DNA from: Streptomyces uncialis | GTDB taxonomy: Bacteria > Actinomycetota > Actinomycetes > Streptomycetales > Streptomycetaceae | Length of the DNA: 64,000 bases | Direction: 5' to 3' | Assembly: GCF_036250755.1 (NCBI RefSeq) | Contig: NZ_CP109583.1 | Coordinates: 1,116,001-1,180,000, forward strand | Shown here: positions 36,308 through 46,800 of the stretch, piece after piece | How positions within the stretch are numbered: the first letter of the stretch is position 1 | Layout: every line of letters begins with the position of its first letter | Notes under the pieces: model-generated | What the model was told of the DNA's origin: nothing | Database searches by the model: none | The model's input: only the letters and a program-made list of their open reading frames with translations | Translations under genes and position numbers: made by a program

Positions 36308-37009
36308 ATGAGCAGAAGGAAGACCGGCGGCCGCGGGCGCGACCCGTACGCCGGAAGCGGCCGGGCGCGGGGGCAGGCGCCGACGCGCGGCGGCCGGCCG
36401 CAGGGACCGGCGCCGACCCCCGCGCCGAAGCAGCGCCACAGCACGAAACGCGCACTCCAGGAGTCCACCCGCCCCACCGCCCCGAAGCCCGCCCGGGACA
36501 CCGGGACCACCCGCCAGGGCCACGACGAGGCCCGCCGTCTGATCGACGTACACAATCACTACCGGCGGGAGCTCGCACAGGTACGGGACCTGCTGCGCCA
36601 GGTCAGGAAGGGCGGCGCCACCATCGACCGGGCCCGCGGCCGGGTCAACGCCCTGGCCCTCGCCACCGCCGACGGCGGCTTCAGCGAGATATGCCGCGCC
36701 GCCTGCCGTTCCCTGACCGAGCACCACCGGCTGGAGGACCGCGGCGTCTTCCCCCATCTGCGGCGCAGCCGGCGCGACCTCCAGCCGGTCCTCGACCGGC
36801 TGGACGAGGAGCACCGCACCATCCACTCCCTGCTCACGGACGTGGACCGGGCCCTGGTCCACCTCGCCCGCAACCCCGGCGACCACGGCCCCGTCACCAA
36901 GGCGATCGACCTGCTCACCGATACCGTCCTGTCCCACTTCGCCTACGAGGAACGTGAGCTCCTCGGCCCTCTCGCCCGCTACGGCTTCGCCCCCGGACGC
37001 CGTCGCTGA
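36308..37009 (+). CDS. Hemerythrin-like (HHE) domain protein
   Basis: The product has 233 residues. About 65 basic, Pro/Arg-rich residues precede a four-helix HHE domain with the expected di-iron ligands: H in DVHNHYRREL, H and E in EHHRLEDRGVFPHL, H in DEEHRTIHSLL, and H and E in SHFAYEERELL. Such proteins bind oxygen or sense oxygen or nitric oxide in the cytoplasm. GGAGG precedes ATG 36308. It follows yceI by 91 bases and may be on the same transcript. The basic N-terminus is atypical and could bind nucleic acid. Confidence 0.88.
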   Translation: MSRRKTGGRGRDPYAGSGRARGQAPTRGGRPQGPAPTPAPKQRHSTKRALQESTRPTAPKPARDTGTTRQGHDEARRLIDVHNHYRRELAQVRDLLRQVRKGGATIDRARGRVNALALATADGGFSEICRAACRSLTEHHRLEDRGVFPHLRRSRRDLQPVLDRLDEEHRTIHSLLTDVDRALVHLARNPGDHGPVTKAIDLLTDTVLSHFAYEERELLGPLARYGFAPGRRR

Positions 37010-37111
37010 GCCGTCGGGCAGGGCGAGGGCGCGCCCGCCACGGCTTCGGCCGTCCTGCAAGGCACGGCAAGGCAAGGCGCGGGCACGGGCACAGGCACGG
37101 GGGCAGCAGCT

Positions 37112-37432
37112 TCAGTGCCAGCCGCGGTCGACTCCCGTCGGGTTGTCGCCCTGGACGGGGCCGATGAAGTCCTCCATGATCCCGCGCAGACGTTCCACCC
37201 GGGCGCGGTCGAGCATGAAGTCCCGAAAGCCCCTCGGGTCGGTGTTGGGGTACTGGTCGATGGGCTTCCAGCCCGGTACCCGCACATCGCGGCGCGCGGG
37301 CCACTGCGCCGACGCCTCCTGGGCCTGCCGCGAGAGGCGGTAGCTCATATAGAGCTTCGCGGCGTCGGGGTGCGGGGCGTCCTTGAGGATCGCCCCGGTC
37401 AGGAGGCACCCACCCGGCCGGTTCGGCGTCAT
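37112..37432 (-). pseudogene. C-terminal fragment of an ABC-transporter substrate-binding protein
   Basis: The 106-residue frame starts abruptly with TPNRPGGCLLTGAILKDAPHPDAAKLYMSY and ends with YPNTDPRGFRDFM and RLRGIMEDFIGP. This corresponds only to the last third of periplasmic binding proteins of the Fe(III)/2-aminoethylphosphonate type (AILKDAPHPxAAKLY). About 250 N-terminal residues, including the signal peptide, are missing, so it cannot act as a binding protein. Its ATG overlaps the stop of the FMN reductase gene by four bases, so a deletion that fused the two regions is the simplest explanation. No permease or ATPase genes remain nearby. Confidence 0.75.
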
Positions 37433-38049
37433 GGTGGATCGTGCTGGAGAAGGCGCTCCATGGTGGCCAGGTCCTCGGTGAGGGGGTCTTGCCTCCGGCG
37501 GGGCCCGCAGCCCTGGACGAGGCGGGCGTAGTCGGCCGCCGCCCGGTCGACCCGTTCGCCCAGGGCGGCGCCGCTCTCGTGGGAGCCGAAGTCGTCGGTG
37601 GCGGCGTAGACGCCCCGGGGCGAGACGATGGCGTGCAGATAGGAGAACATCGGCCGCAGCGCGTGTTCCAGGACCAGGGAGTGCCGCTCCGTGCCGCCGG
37701 ACGCCCCGATGAGCACGGGCATGTCCGCGAACGTGTCCTCCGGCAGCACGTCGAAGAACGACTTGAACAGCCCGCTGAAGGACGCGTTGAACGCGGGGGT
37801 GACCGCGATGACGCCGTCGGCGTCCGCGACCGTGCCGAACGCCTCCTCCAAGGGCGCGGTGGGGAAGCCGCTCAGCATCGCGTCGATGATCGCGCGGCCC
37901 AGTGGGCGCAGTTCGACGAACGAGGACTCCACCGTGTCGCCCGCGCGGGTGAGTTCCGCGCGCACGGACGCCTCCAGCCGGTCGGCCAGCAGACGCGTCG
38001 AGGAAGGATCCCGCAGCCCGGCGGTGATGATCGCGATCTTGGTGGTCAT
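37429..38049 (-). CDS. NAD(P)H:FMN reductase (CE1759-like)
   Basis: The 206-residue flavodoxin-fold protein reads IAIITAGLRDPSSTRLLADRL at the phosphate-binding loop and FNASFSGLFKSFFDVLP in the flavin-binding region. It matches NADPH-dependent FMN reductases (SsuE/CE1759 type) that hand reduced FMN to partner monooxygenases. The gene starts 15 bases after the stop of the luciferase-like monooxygenase gene at 38065-39195, the usual arrangement of a two-component system. It may also serve the RutA-like enzyme upstream. Confidence 0.92.
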   Translation of the reverse strand: MTTKIAIITAGLRDPSSTRLLADRLEASVRAELTRAGDTVESSFVELRPLGRAIIDAMLSGFPTAPLEEAFGTVADADGVIAVTPAFNASFSGLFKSFFDVLPEDTFADMPVLIGASGGTERHSLVLEHALRPMFSYLHAIVSPRGVYAATDDFGSHESGAALGERVDRAAADYARLVQGCGPRRRQDPLTEDLATMERLLQHDPP

Positions 38050-38064
38050 CCCCTCACGCTCCTC

Positions 38065-39195
38065 TCAACTCCCCGTGGTCTGCGATGACTGCGGTGACTG
38101 CGACGCTGCTTCCGCGTCCCGCGCCCGCAGCAGCGACTGATGCGTGGGGGCGTCCGGGGCGTCGGGGGACCTGCCGACGGCGAACTCCTTGCGCAGTACC
38201 GGCACGACCTCGCCGCCCAGGAGATCGAGCTGTTCCAGCACCGTCTTCAGCGGCAGTCCGGCGTGGTCGACGAGAAAGAGCTGGCGCTGGTAGTCCCCCG
38301 CGTACTCACGGAAGCCGAGGGTCTTCTCGATCACCTGCTGGGGAGAGCCGACCGTCAGAGGTGTGAGCGAGCTGAACTCCTCCAGCGACGGCCCGTGCCC
38401 GTACACCGGCGCGTTGTCGAAGTAGGGACGGAACTCCCGTACCGCGTCCTGGCTGTTGGGCCGGATGAAGACATGTCCGCCCAGTCCGACGATGGCCGCC
38501 TCCGGGGTGCCGTGCCCGTGGTGCTCGAAGCGCTGCCGGTAGAGCTCGATCATCGTGCGGGTGTGGGAGGCGGGCCAGAAGATGTGGTTGGCGAAGTACC
38601 CGTCCCCGTAGTAGGCGGCCAGTTCGGCGATCTCGGGGCTGCGGATGGAGCCGTGCCACACGAAGGGCGGAATGCCGTCCAGCGGACGGGGGGCCAGGGT
38701 GAAGCTCTGCAACGGGGTGCGCAGCTTGCCGTCCCAGTCGACCACCTCCTCACGCCACAGACGGCGCAGCAGCCCGTAGTGCTCGACGGTCAGCGGGAGC
38801 GCCTGGCGGATGTCCTGGCCGAACCAGGGGTACACCGGCCCGGTGTTCCCCCTCCCCAGCATCACATCGGTCCGTCCCTCGGCCAGGTGCTGGAGCACGC
38901 TGAAGTCCTCGGCTATCTTCACCGGGTCGTTCGTGGTGATCAGCGTGGTGGACGTCGACAGGATGATCCGCTCGGTCACCGCCGCGATATAGCCGAGCAG
39001 GGTGGTCGGTGAGGACGGTACGAAGGGCGGGTTGTGGTGCTCGCCGGTGGCGAAGACGTCCAGCCCGACCTCCTCCACCTTCCTCGCGATGGCCACGGTG
39101 TCCCGGATGCGCTCCGCCTCGGTCGGCGTACGGCCCGTGGTCGGGTCGGGGGTCACGTCACCCACGGTGAAGATGCCGAACTGCGTACCGGTCAT
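38065..39195 (-). CDS. FMN-dependent luciferase-like monooxygenase (CE1758-like)
   Basis: ATG 39195 gives 376 residues. The TIM-barrel pattern of LLM monooxygenases is clear: FGIFTVGDVTPDPTTGRTPTE, KVEEVGLDVFATGEHHNPPF, SSPTTLLGYIAAVTERIILS and LQHLAEGRTDVMLGRGN. It resembles the FMN-dependent CE1758 type that is encoded with a CE1759 reductase. It should insert oxygen into a small organic substrate using FMNH2 supplied by the adjacent reductase. The substrate is unknown; cluster tailoring is one option. The C-terminal about 40 residues are a Ser/Gln-rich tail. GGGAGAG lies about eleven bases before the start. Confidence 0.9.
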   Translation of the reverse strand: MTGTQFGIFTVGDVTPDPTTGRTPTEAERIRDTVAIARKVEEVGLDVFATGEHHNPPFVPSSPTTLLGYIAAVTERIILSTSTTLITTNDPVKIAEDFSVLQHLAEGRTDVMLGRGNTGPVYPWFGQDIRQALPLTVEHYGLLRRLWREEVVDWDGKLRTPLQSFTLAPRPLDGIPPFVWHGSIRSPEIAELAAYYGDGYFANHIFWPASHTRTMIELYRQRFEHHGHGTPEAAIVGLGGHVFIRPNSQDAVREFRPYFDNAPVYGHGPSLEEFSSLTPLTVGSPQQVIEKTLGFREYAGDYQRQLFLVDHAGLPLKTVLEQLDLLGGEVVPVLRKEFAVGRSPDAPDAPTHQSLLRARDAEAASQSPQSSQTTGS

Positions 39196-39546
39196 AGCGC
39201 TGTCACTCTCCCTGCCTGTGTGACGCACACCCCTGTTCGCGGTTGCCGTCCTTCCCGCTGAACGGGCGGGTGGCGAGATCCTTGACGACCTCCTGGCGGC
39301 CTCCGCGGGGCGTCCTCGCTCCCGTACGGTGCGGAGCCGGTGCGGGCCCACCGCGTCCGGCCGGCCACGGCGAGCTACCGCCGCATCCGCCCCACCGGCC
39401 TCACCGCACCCCTAGCTATTCCCCCACGGCCGGAAGCCGAACCACTCTCCCGCGAACCAGGTCAAAGATGCACCAATGGGAAAAGGTGGTAGAGGTCTGC
39501 CGGAATCCGGTCCAGGGAGCACGGTCCCGGGAGCACGGCCCGGTGC
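39196..39546. other. Intergenic region before the luciferase-like monooxygenase operon
   Basis: The 351-base gap contains no supported gene. On the minus strand TTTGACC (about 39460) and AATAGCT (about 39415) are promoter-like but poorly spaced. GAGCAC-N6-GTGCTC at 39531-39548 overlaps the stop of the RutA-like gene and may form a weak terminator; GGGAGCACGG is repeated in direct orientation next to it. Confidence 0.4.
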
Positions 39547-40614
39547 TCAGGAGGTACGGGATCTCATGAGCGGCTGGATACGGGTGCCGAAGTTCTCCAT
39601 GCCTTCGAGGAAGTCGTCGAAGACCAGGATGACGCCTGTGACGCCGTCGATCCCGCTGATCCGGTCGAGCATCCCCGCGACGGTCGCGAAGGACCCGACG
39701 AGCGTTCCCATGTTGAGGTTCACCGCGCCCTCGGGGAGCGCCACGGTCTTCGCGGTCGAGGACGCGTCGGCGTCCTTGTCCGTCGCGGTCTGTTCCGTCA
39801 GATAACCGAGCGCGGCGAGGTCGGCGTTGTCGTGGTAGTCCTTCCATTTCGCCCGCGCGGCGTGGTCCGTCTCGTCCGCGATGACCATGAACAGCGCGAG
39901 TGCGCCGACGTCACGGCCGGTCGTACGTACTTGTTCGGTGAGTGCGGCGGTGGCGTCGGAGAGTGCGAGCGGAGTGTTGACCCCACTGCCCAGGATGAAG
40001 TTCCCGTCGGCGTGCTCGGCGGCGAACCTCATACCCGTACCGCTCTGTCCGGCGGCGAGGATGTCGATGTGTCCGTTCACCGGGCGCGGCGACAGCACAC
40101 AGTCGTCCATCCGGTAGAACTCGCCCTGGAAGTCACTCGTACCCTCGCCCCACAACTGCCGTAGCACGGTGACGTATTCGGCGGCGCGCCGGTATCGATC
40201 GGCGAAGTGCCCGTCCCCGGGCCAGAGATCCATCTGCGCGTACTCGGCGGGCGACCAGCCGGTGACGATGTTGACCCCGGCCCGGCCGGGGGCGATCGCG
40301 TCGATGGTCACCGCCATCCGGGCGGCGATCGCCGGGGGCAGGGCGAGGACCGGCGCGGACGCGTACAGCCTGATCCGTTCCGTGACGGCGGCCAGGGCCG
40401 CCGTCAGGGTGAACGACTCAAGACAGTGGTCCCAGAACTCCGTCTCGCCACCGAAACCCCTGAGCTTGATCATCGACAGCGCGAAGTCCAGTCCGTACTC
40501 CTCGGCACTCCGCACGACGGCCTTGTTCAGTTCGAACGTCGGCATGTACTGCGGAGAGCTTTTCGAGATGAGCCAGCCGTTGTTGCCGATGGGGAGAAAG
40601 ACCCCGATCTCCAT
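39547..40614 (-). CDS. rutA: RutA-like pyrimidine monooxygenase
   Basis: The 355-residue protein closely follows E. coli RutA from the start: [113 protein letters not shown] and [14 protein letters not shown]. RutA uses FMNH2 and oxygen to open the uracil ring, giving ureidoacrylate. None of rutB-G lies nearby, so a complete Rut degradation pathway is not encoded here. An FMN reductase sits two genes away. Location directly after the NRPS operon suggests precursor supply or tailoring rather than nitrogen scavenging. ATG 40614 follows GAGGAG with five-base spacing. Confidence 0.9.
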   Translation of the reverse strand: MEIGVFLPIGNNGWLISKSSPQYMPTFELNKAVVRSAEEYGLDFALSMIKLRGFGGETEFWDHCLESFTLTAALAAVTERIRLYASAPVLALPPAIAARMAVTIDAIAPGRAGVNIVTGWSPAEYAQMDLWPGDGHFADRYRRAAEYVTVLRQLWGEGTSDFQGEFYRMDDCVLSPRPVNGHIDILAAGQSGTGMRFAAEHADGNFILGSGVNTPLALSDATAALTEQVRTTGRDVGALALFMVIADETDHAARAKWKDYHDNADLAALGYLTEQTATDKDADASSTAKTVALPEGAVNLNMGTLVGSFATVAGMLDRISGIDGVTGVILVFDDFLEGMENFGTRIQPLMRSRTS

Positions 40615-40793
40615 ACCGCTCCTCAGTCGCCGGGGCAGGCGATCCCCGCACCGCTTCCCGCCCCCACCGCCGCCCCGCCGGGGCGGCCCTGCCCGGGTAC
40701 GCCGATCCTGCCCATGGCACGGCGCGGTACACAACGGCACGCGGTCGCGGTCCATCCGCCCGTCCGCCGACGGGTGGCGGCCGGGGTACGGGT

Positions 40794-40839
40794 ACGGGTA
40801 CGGGGTCGCCCACCGCGCGGCGGACGACCCCGTACCCGT
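40794..40839 (-). terminator. Strong terminator of the NRPS operon
   Basis: A perfect 15-bp stem (ACGGGTACGGGGTCG and complement) with a 16-base loop lies 16 bases after the stop of the NRPS-MFS gene. It separates the NRPS operon from the RutA-like gene, which therefore probably has its own promoter. Confidence 0.85.
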
Positions 40840-40854
40840 TTCCGCTCCGTCCGG

Positions 40855-43800
40855 TCAGCCGGTCCGCATGGGGCGGGTCCCGGCGGTGGTGGGAGTACCG
40901 GGGGCGGGGCGGTCCGAGGTGAGGGCGGCGAGGCCCACCAGGTCGTCCGCCTGCGCGTCCGGGACCTCTCTGTCGAACCGGGCCAGCACCCGCACCCGCA
41001 GCGAGACCGCTCCCAGCAGCAGGATCGCGACCCCGAGGAGGATGTACAGCAGCCCGATCCCCCGCCCGTCGCCCGCACCCAGAACAGCGCCCACGGTATC
41101 GGCGAGCGCGCCGTCCGAGGCCATCAGCGGCTCCAGGTACCGGCTGCCGAACGGCGCGATCAGCAGGAAGCCCACCGGCAGGGTGGACCACGCGACAAGC
41201 TGGTTGAGCGCCATCACCCGGCCGTGGAACCGCTGCGGCACCTTTACCTGAATGATCGTCAGATAGATGCCGTTGAGTATCGACAGCGACGCCGACATCC
41301 CGAACACCCCGGCGCAGACCATCAGCAGCTCGGGCCGCAGCCCGGTCAGGACGGAGAAGAACGCCAGCACCGGCAGCACGAGCAGCATCCCGCGCATCCG
41401 GCGGTGGCGCGGCCCGCCCCAGACACCCATCGCCAGGCCGCCGACGATCGCGCCGATCCCGCCCGCGAGGGAGACCGTGGCCACCGTGCCGAGCCCGGAG
41501 AAGCCGAGCACCAGCGGCGGGACGAGCTGGAAGAGGACCGGCAGGAAGAGGTTGAGGACGGCGAAGAAGAGCAGCATCGCCCGGAACCCGGGCCTGCGCC
41601 AGACCAGCCGGAACCCGGCCGTGATCTCCTGCTTCAGGGTCTCGCGCCGCCGCGCGGCCAGCGTGCGCGGGAACCGGACCGCCAGCAGGATCAGCGCCGC
41701 CACCACATAGCTGACCACGTCGATCAGCAGCACACCGCCCAGACCGATACCGGCGAGCAGACCGACCGCCGCGAGCGGGGCGACCACCTGGGCCATACCG
41801 CCGGATATCTGTACGACGCCGTTGGCGTGGCCGAGATAGCGCTTCGGCACGAGCTGCGGGATCGCCGACTGGAAGGCGAGCCGCTGGCCGGTGAGGGAGA
41901 CCGAGAGGATCGCCATCAGCACCCCGACATGCCAGGGCCGCAGGGTCCCGAGCACATGGAGCAGCGCGAGGACCGCCTCGGACGTACCGCAGACCAGGGT
42001 CGACACCAGCATCACCCGGCGGCGGTCGACACGGTCGACCAGGCCGCCGAGGAGCGGGGCGGCCAGCAGCCCCGGCACGATACCGAGGACGGCGAAGAGG
42101 CCGAACCAGGCGACCGAGTCCGTCGAGAGGTAGATCCACAGCGGCAGGGCGAACTCGGTCAGCGCCGAGCCGGTCTGCGAGATCATCTGGGAGGCGGCGA
42201 CGGCCACGAACCGACGGGTGTCCCGGCGGGTCGCCGGGGTGGCGGACCGCTCACCGGCGGCCGACGCGTGGTGAACACCGTCCAGCCACCAGGTGGCACG
42301 CCCGGGGCGGTGGGCACGGGTGAGGGCGACGACATCGGCGTGTTCCAGGCCGTCGGACTCCGTGTCGCCCGGTCCCGTGCTGTCGTTCTCCGGACTGACG
42401 GGTTCCGTGCGGTCGCGCTCTGCGTTGTCGGGTTCCGTGGTCCGTGTGGTGTCCGTGGCTCCGGCGACCCCGGTGGCCTTGGTGGCTACTGGGGCTTTGG
42501 TGAACGCGGAGTGCTCCGGTTCGGTGCCGGGCGCGCTCCCCGGGCCGGGCCCCGTGCGCGACGCCGCGACCGCCGGGTGGACCGTGGTGACGATCTCGGC
42601 GAGTTCCGTGGCGCGGTGCTTGAGGAAGTAGTGGCCGCCCTCGTCGAGCACGGCGACGGCGGTGGTGGGGCCGACGAAGCCCCACTCCCGGAACCGCTCG
42701 CGGTGGAAGTCGGTCCCCGGGTCGGCGGAGCCGATCACCGAGACCACCGGGGACGCCAGCGCGGGCGCGGGCCGGGCGAGTTGCTCGGTGAAGTACGCCT
42801 CGGCCGCGCGGGAGTCCTCCCGTACGTTCCGTACGATCGTGGCCAACTGCTCCGGTTCCAGGCCCTCCAGGTCGGCGCCCATGGAGCGGAGCCAGTTCAG
42901 GTGGAGCCGTCCGCTGCGTCGCCGGTCCAGCACGGAGAAGCGGGCGAGCAGCCCGAGCAGGCCCTCGGTGGGCCGGGCGAAGGGGAAGATCCCGCCCAGA
43001 TAGACGGCGGCGGGCTCCCGTCCGGCGGCGGACAGCTGGTGGGCCAGTTCGACGGCGAGTGCGGCGCCCACCCCGCAGTGCCCGTACACGGCGACCGGTC
43101 CGGTCACCCCGCTCAGCACCTCCTCGGCGCAGCGGCGGGCCACCTCCTCCAGCGGCAGCGACTCCTCGGACATGCCGAGGTCGTGGCCGGGGACGGCGAC
43201 AGCGTGCAGGGCGACACCGGGCGGCAGGGCGTCCGCGAGCGGCTGGTAGACGACGGCACTGCCACCGCCGTACGGCAGACAGACCAGGGAGAGCGTGACC
43301 CGGTCGACTGATTGACGGGGCGTCAGTTCGTGCAGGAAGCGGCTCGGTCCGCGCTCGGAGTCGGAGCGGTCGGCGAGGGCCGCGAGCGCGGCGACGGTCC
43401 GCTCCCGGAAGACGTCCATGAGGGTGATCCGGGCCTCGGGGCCCAGCAGCCCGCGCAGGGCGGCCACCATCCGCATGGCCAGCAGGGAGTGTCCGCCGAG
43501 GTCGAAGAAGTCGTCGTGCGCGCCGACGCGTTCCAGTCCGAGCAGAGCGGCCCAGCAACCGGCGACCGCCTCCTCGGTGGGGGTGGCGGGGGCCGTCCAG
43601 ACGGCGGCCTCGCCGGGGCCGGGCGTGCCGGGCTCGGGCAGCGCCCGGCGGTCGACCTTGCCGTGGGCCTGCCGGGGCAGGTCGGGCAGGACGACGAAGC
43701 GGGAGGGGACGAGGTAGTCGGGCAGCTTCTCGGCCAGCAGTCGGCGCAGTTCGGCGACCGGCGGCGGGGCCTCGTCGGCGGTGGGGACGAGGTAGCCGAC

Positions 43801-46800
43801 GAGGACGAGTTCACCGGCGGGGCCCCGGGCGGCGGCGACGGCCTGGGCGACCCCGGGGAGCCGGGCGAGATGAGCCTCCACCTCACCGAGTTCGACCCGG
43901 TAGCCACGGATCTTGACCTGGTGGTCGTCGCGGCCGAGGAATTCGATCGTGCCGTCGGAACGGTGGCGGGCGAGGTCCCCGGTGCGGTACATGCGCGGTG
44001 CGGCGGCAGCCTGCACGATCTCGGCGTCATCGGCATCCCCGGAGCCTTCGGGTCTGTCCGGTCTCCCAGGTCTCTCCGGTCTCTCCGCTCTCGCGGATCT
44101 GTCAGGTCTCCTGGCTTCCTCGGTGACCGGGGCGGTGACCGAAGCCGTGTCCGAAGCCGTGACCGGGGAGGTGGCCGTGCGTGGGGCTTCGGCGAAGGGG
44201 TCGGCGCGGAAGCGTTCGGCGGTCAGGTCCGGCAGGCCGAGATAGCCGCGCGCCAGCCGGTCGCCGCCGATCCACAGCTCCCCCGGTACCCCGGCGGGCA
44301 CCGGCTGCCGACGGGCGTCGAGCAGATAGACCCGTGCGCCCGGCAGCGGGTGCCCGATGGGGGTGGTGGGTCCCGCCGCGGGCAGGTCCGGGTCCACCAG
44401 GTGGGTGGTGGCGCCCACGGTGGCCTCGGTCGGTCCGTAGTGGTTGATCACCCGGCAGCCGGTACGGGCTCCCGCCACCGCGAGCCGGCGCGCCCACTCC
44501 CAGCCGGACGCCTCGCCGCCGAGGACGAGCAGCCGTCGGGGCAGCAGCTCCGCCGGGTCGTCCACCTCGGCGCACAGCGCGGCCAGATGGGAGGGAGTGA
44601 GCTTGACGCAGTCGATGCGCCACTCGGCGAGATGGGCGGCCAGCTCCGGGCCGGGGGTGCGCGGGGGCAGCAGATGCAGGGTGCCGCCGGTGGTGAGCGC
44701 GAGATACAGGGTGGTGAGGCCGAAGTCGAAGGCGAGCGACTGGAGCAGGACGTAACGGGCGCCGTCCGCGAGCCCGGCCTCGCCGAAGCGCTGTCTCACT
44801 CCGGCGAGGTAGGTGAGCACCTGGCGGTGCTGCACGGCGACGCCCTTGGGGGTGCCGGTGGAGCCCGAGGTGTAGATGACGTACGCGAGGTGGTCGGGTC
44901 CCGCGCCGTCGCCGTCGCCGGGCGGGGTGTCGGGGACGGCGGCGAGCCGGTCCGCGAGTCCGTCGAGCAGCAGGACCGGGGCGTCGGACGCGGTCAGCAG
45001 GGACCGCCGGAGGGAGGTGGTGACGAGGGCGACCGGCGCGGAGTCGGTCAGCATATGGGCGAGACGTTCGCGGGGCTGCTCGGGGTCGAGCGGTACGTAC
45101 GCGGCGCCGGACTTCAGCACGGCGAGCAGGCAGACGGCCTGGTCGAGGCCCTGGTCGAGACAGACGCCGACGAGCCGGTCGGGTCCGGCGCCGGTGCCGC
45201 GCAGCAGCCGGGCCAGCCGGTTGGCCCGGCGGTCGAGTTCGGCGTAGGTGAGGGTGCGGCCCTCATGGACGAGGGCGATCGCGTCGGGGGTGCGGGCGGC
45301 CTGCGCGGTGACGGCGGCGGCGAGGGTCGCGGCGGCCGGGCGGGCGGCGCCGGAGTCGTTCCACTCGTACAGCACCCGGTCGCGTTCGCCGGGGGTGAGG
45401 AGGTCGAGGGCGCCGACGGGGGTGTGCGGGTCGGCGGCGGCCCCGGCGAGGACGCGTTGCCAGTGCCCGGCGAGGCGGGCGACGGTGGCGGCGTCCCAGA
45501 GGTCGGTGCGGTAGGTGACGAAGGCGTCGAGGCCGTCCTCGGTCTCGGTGCAGTACAGCCCGAGGTCGAGATGGACGCCGGTGCCCTCGAAGGGGAAGGT
45601 CCGCCACTGGAGGTCGCGCGGCTGGACGGTCTGGGCACGGTGGTTCTGGAGGGCGAAGGAGACCTGGAAGAGGGGCGGCCGGCCGAGGTCGCGCGGCAGG
45701 TTCAGCGCCTCGACCAGCCGCTCGAACGGCGCCTCGCGGTGCTGCTGGGCGCCGAGGGCGGCGGTGCGGACGCGGTCGAGGACGACCGCGAAACCGGGCC
45801 CGGCGTCGTCACCGTCGACCGCGTCGTCCCCCGGCCCCGGCTCGGACGTGCCGAGGTCGGCGCGGATCGGCAGCATCGTACTGAACAGACCGATCAGGCC
45901 CTCGGTGGCCTCGTCGGGACGGCCCGCGAACGGTGTGCCGACGGCGAAGTCCCGCTGCCCCGACCAGCGGCCGAGCACCACCTGGAAGGCGGCGAGCAGA
46001 GTCATGTAGAGGGTGGCGCCCCGGGCCCGGGAGAGCGCGCGGACGGCCTGGTACGTGTCGGCGTCGAGCCGGAAGGCGTGGGTCGCTCCGCCGGGGCCGG
46101 GTACGGCGGGGCGCGGCCGGTCGGTGGGCAGGTCCAGCGGCGGGACCCCGGTCATGGCCTCGCACCAGTACCGCAGGTCGGCGGCGGCCCCCGGCAGGCT
46201 CTGGCGCTCGCGCTGCCAGTGGGCGAAGTCGCCGTAGCGGATGGGCAGCGGCGGCGGGGAGGGGGTGGCGCCCCGGACCAGTTCCTCGTAGCCGGTGAGG
46301 AGTTCGTCCAGGAGCACACCGGCGGACCAGCCGTCACCGACGAGATGGTGCTGGCAGATCACGAGCACGTGGTCGTCGTCGGCGAGGCGCAGCAGCAGGG
46401 CCCGCAGCAGGGGCCCGTCCACGAGGTCGAAGGGCAGTGCGACCTCGTCCTCGACGGCGGCGCGGGCGGCGGTCTCGCGTTCCCCGGCCGGGAGTCCGGT
46501 GAGGTCGCGGGTACCCCAGGGCACGGTGAAGCCGTCGGCGGGCGTGACACGTACCCGGGGCATGCCGTCCTCGTCGGCGGGGAAGGTGCTGCGCAGCGTG
46601 TCGTGGCGGACTGCGATCAGACGCAGCGCCTCGGCGAGGGCTTCGTCCCGGAGCGGGCCGCGCAGCCGTCCGGCGGTGGGCAGGACGTAGGCGGCGGTGC
46701 CGGGGGTCAGTTGCTCGACGAACCAGAGACGTTCCTGCGCGAGCGACAGCGGCTGGGGTTCGTCGTCCGGGCGGGCCGGAATGCCGGTGGGCCGGGCGGC

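Noticed and set aside
37112..37432. Functional small substrate-binding protein
   Set aside because: It lacks the signal peptide and the whole N-terminal lobe, so I list it as a fragment.
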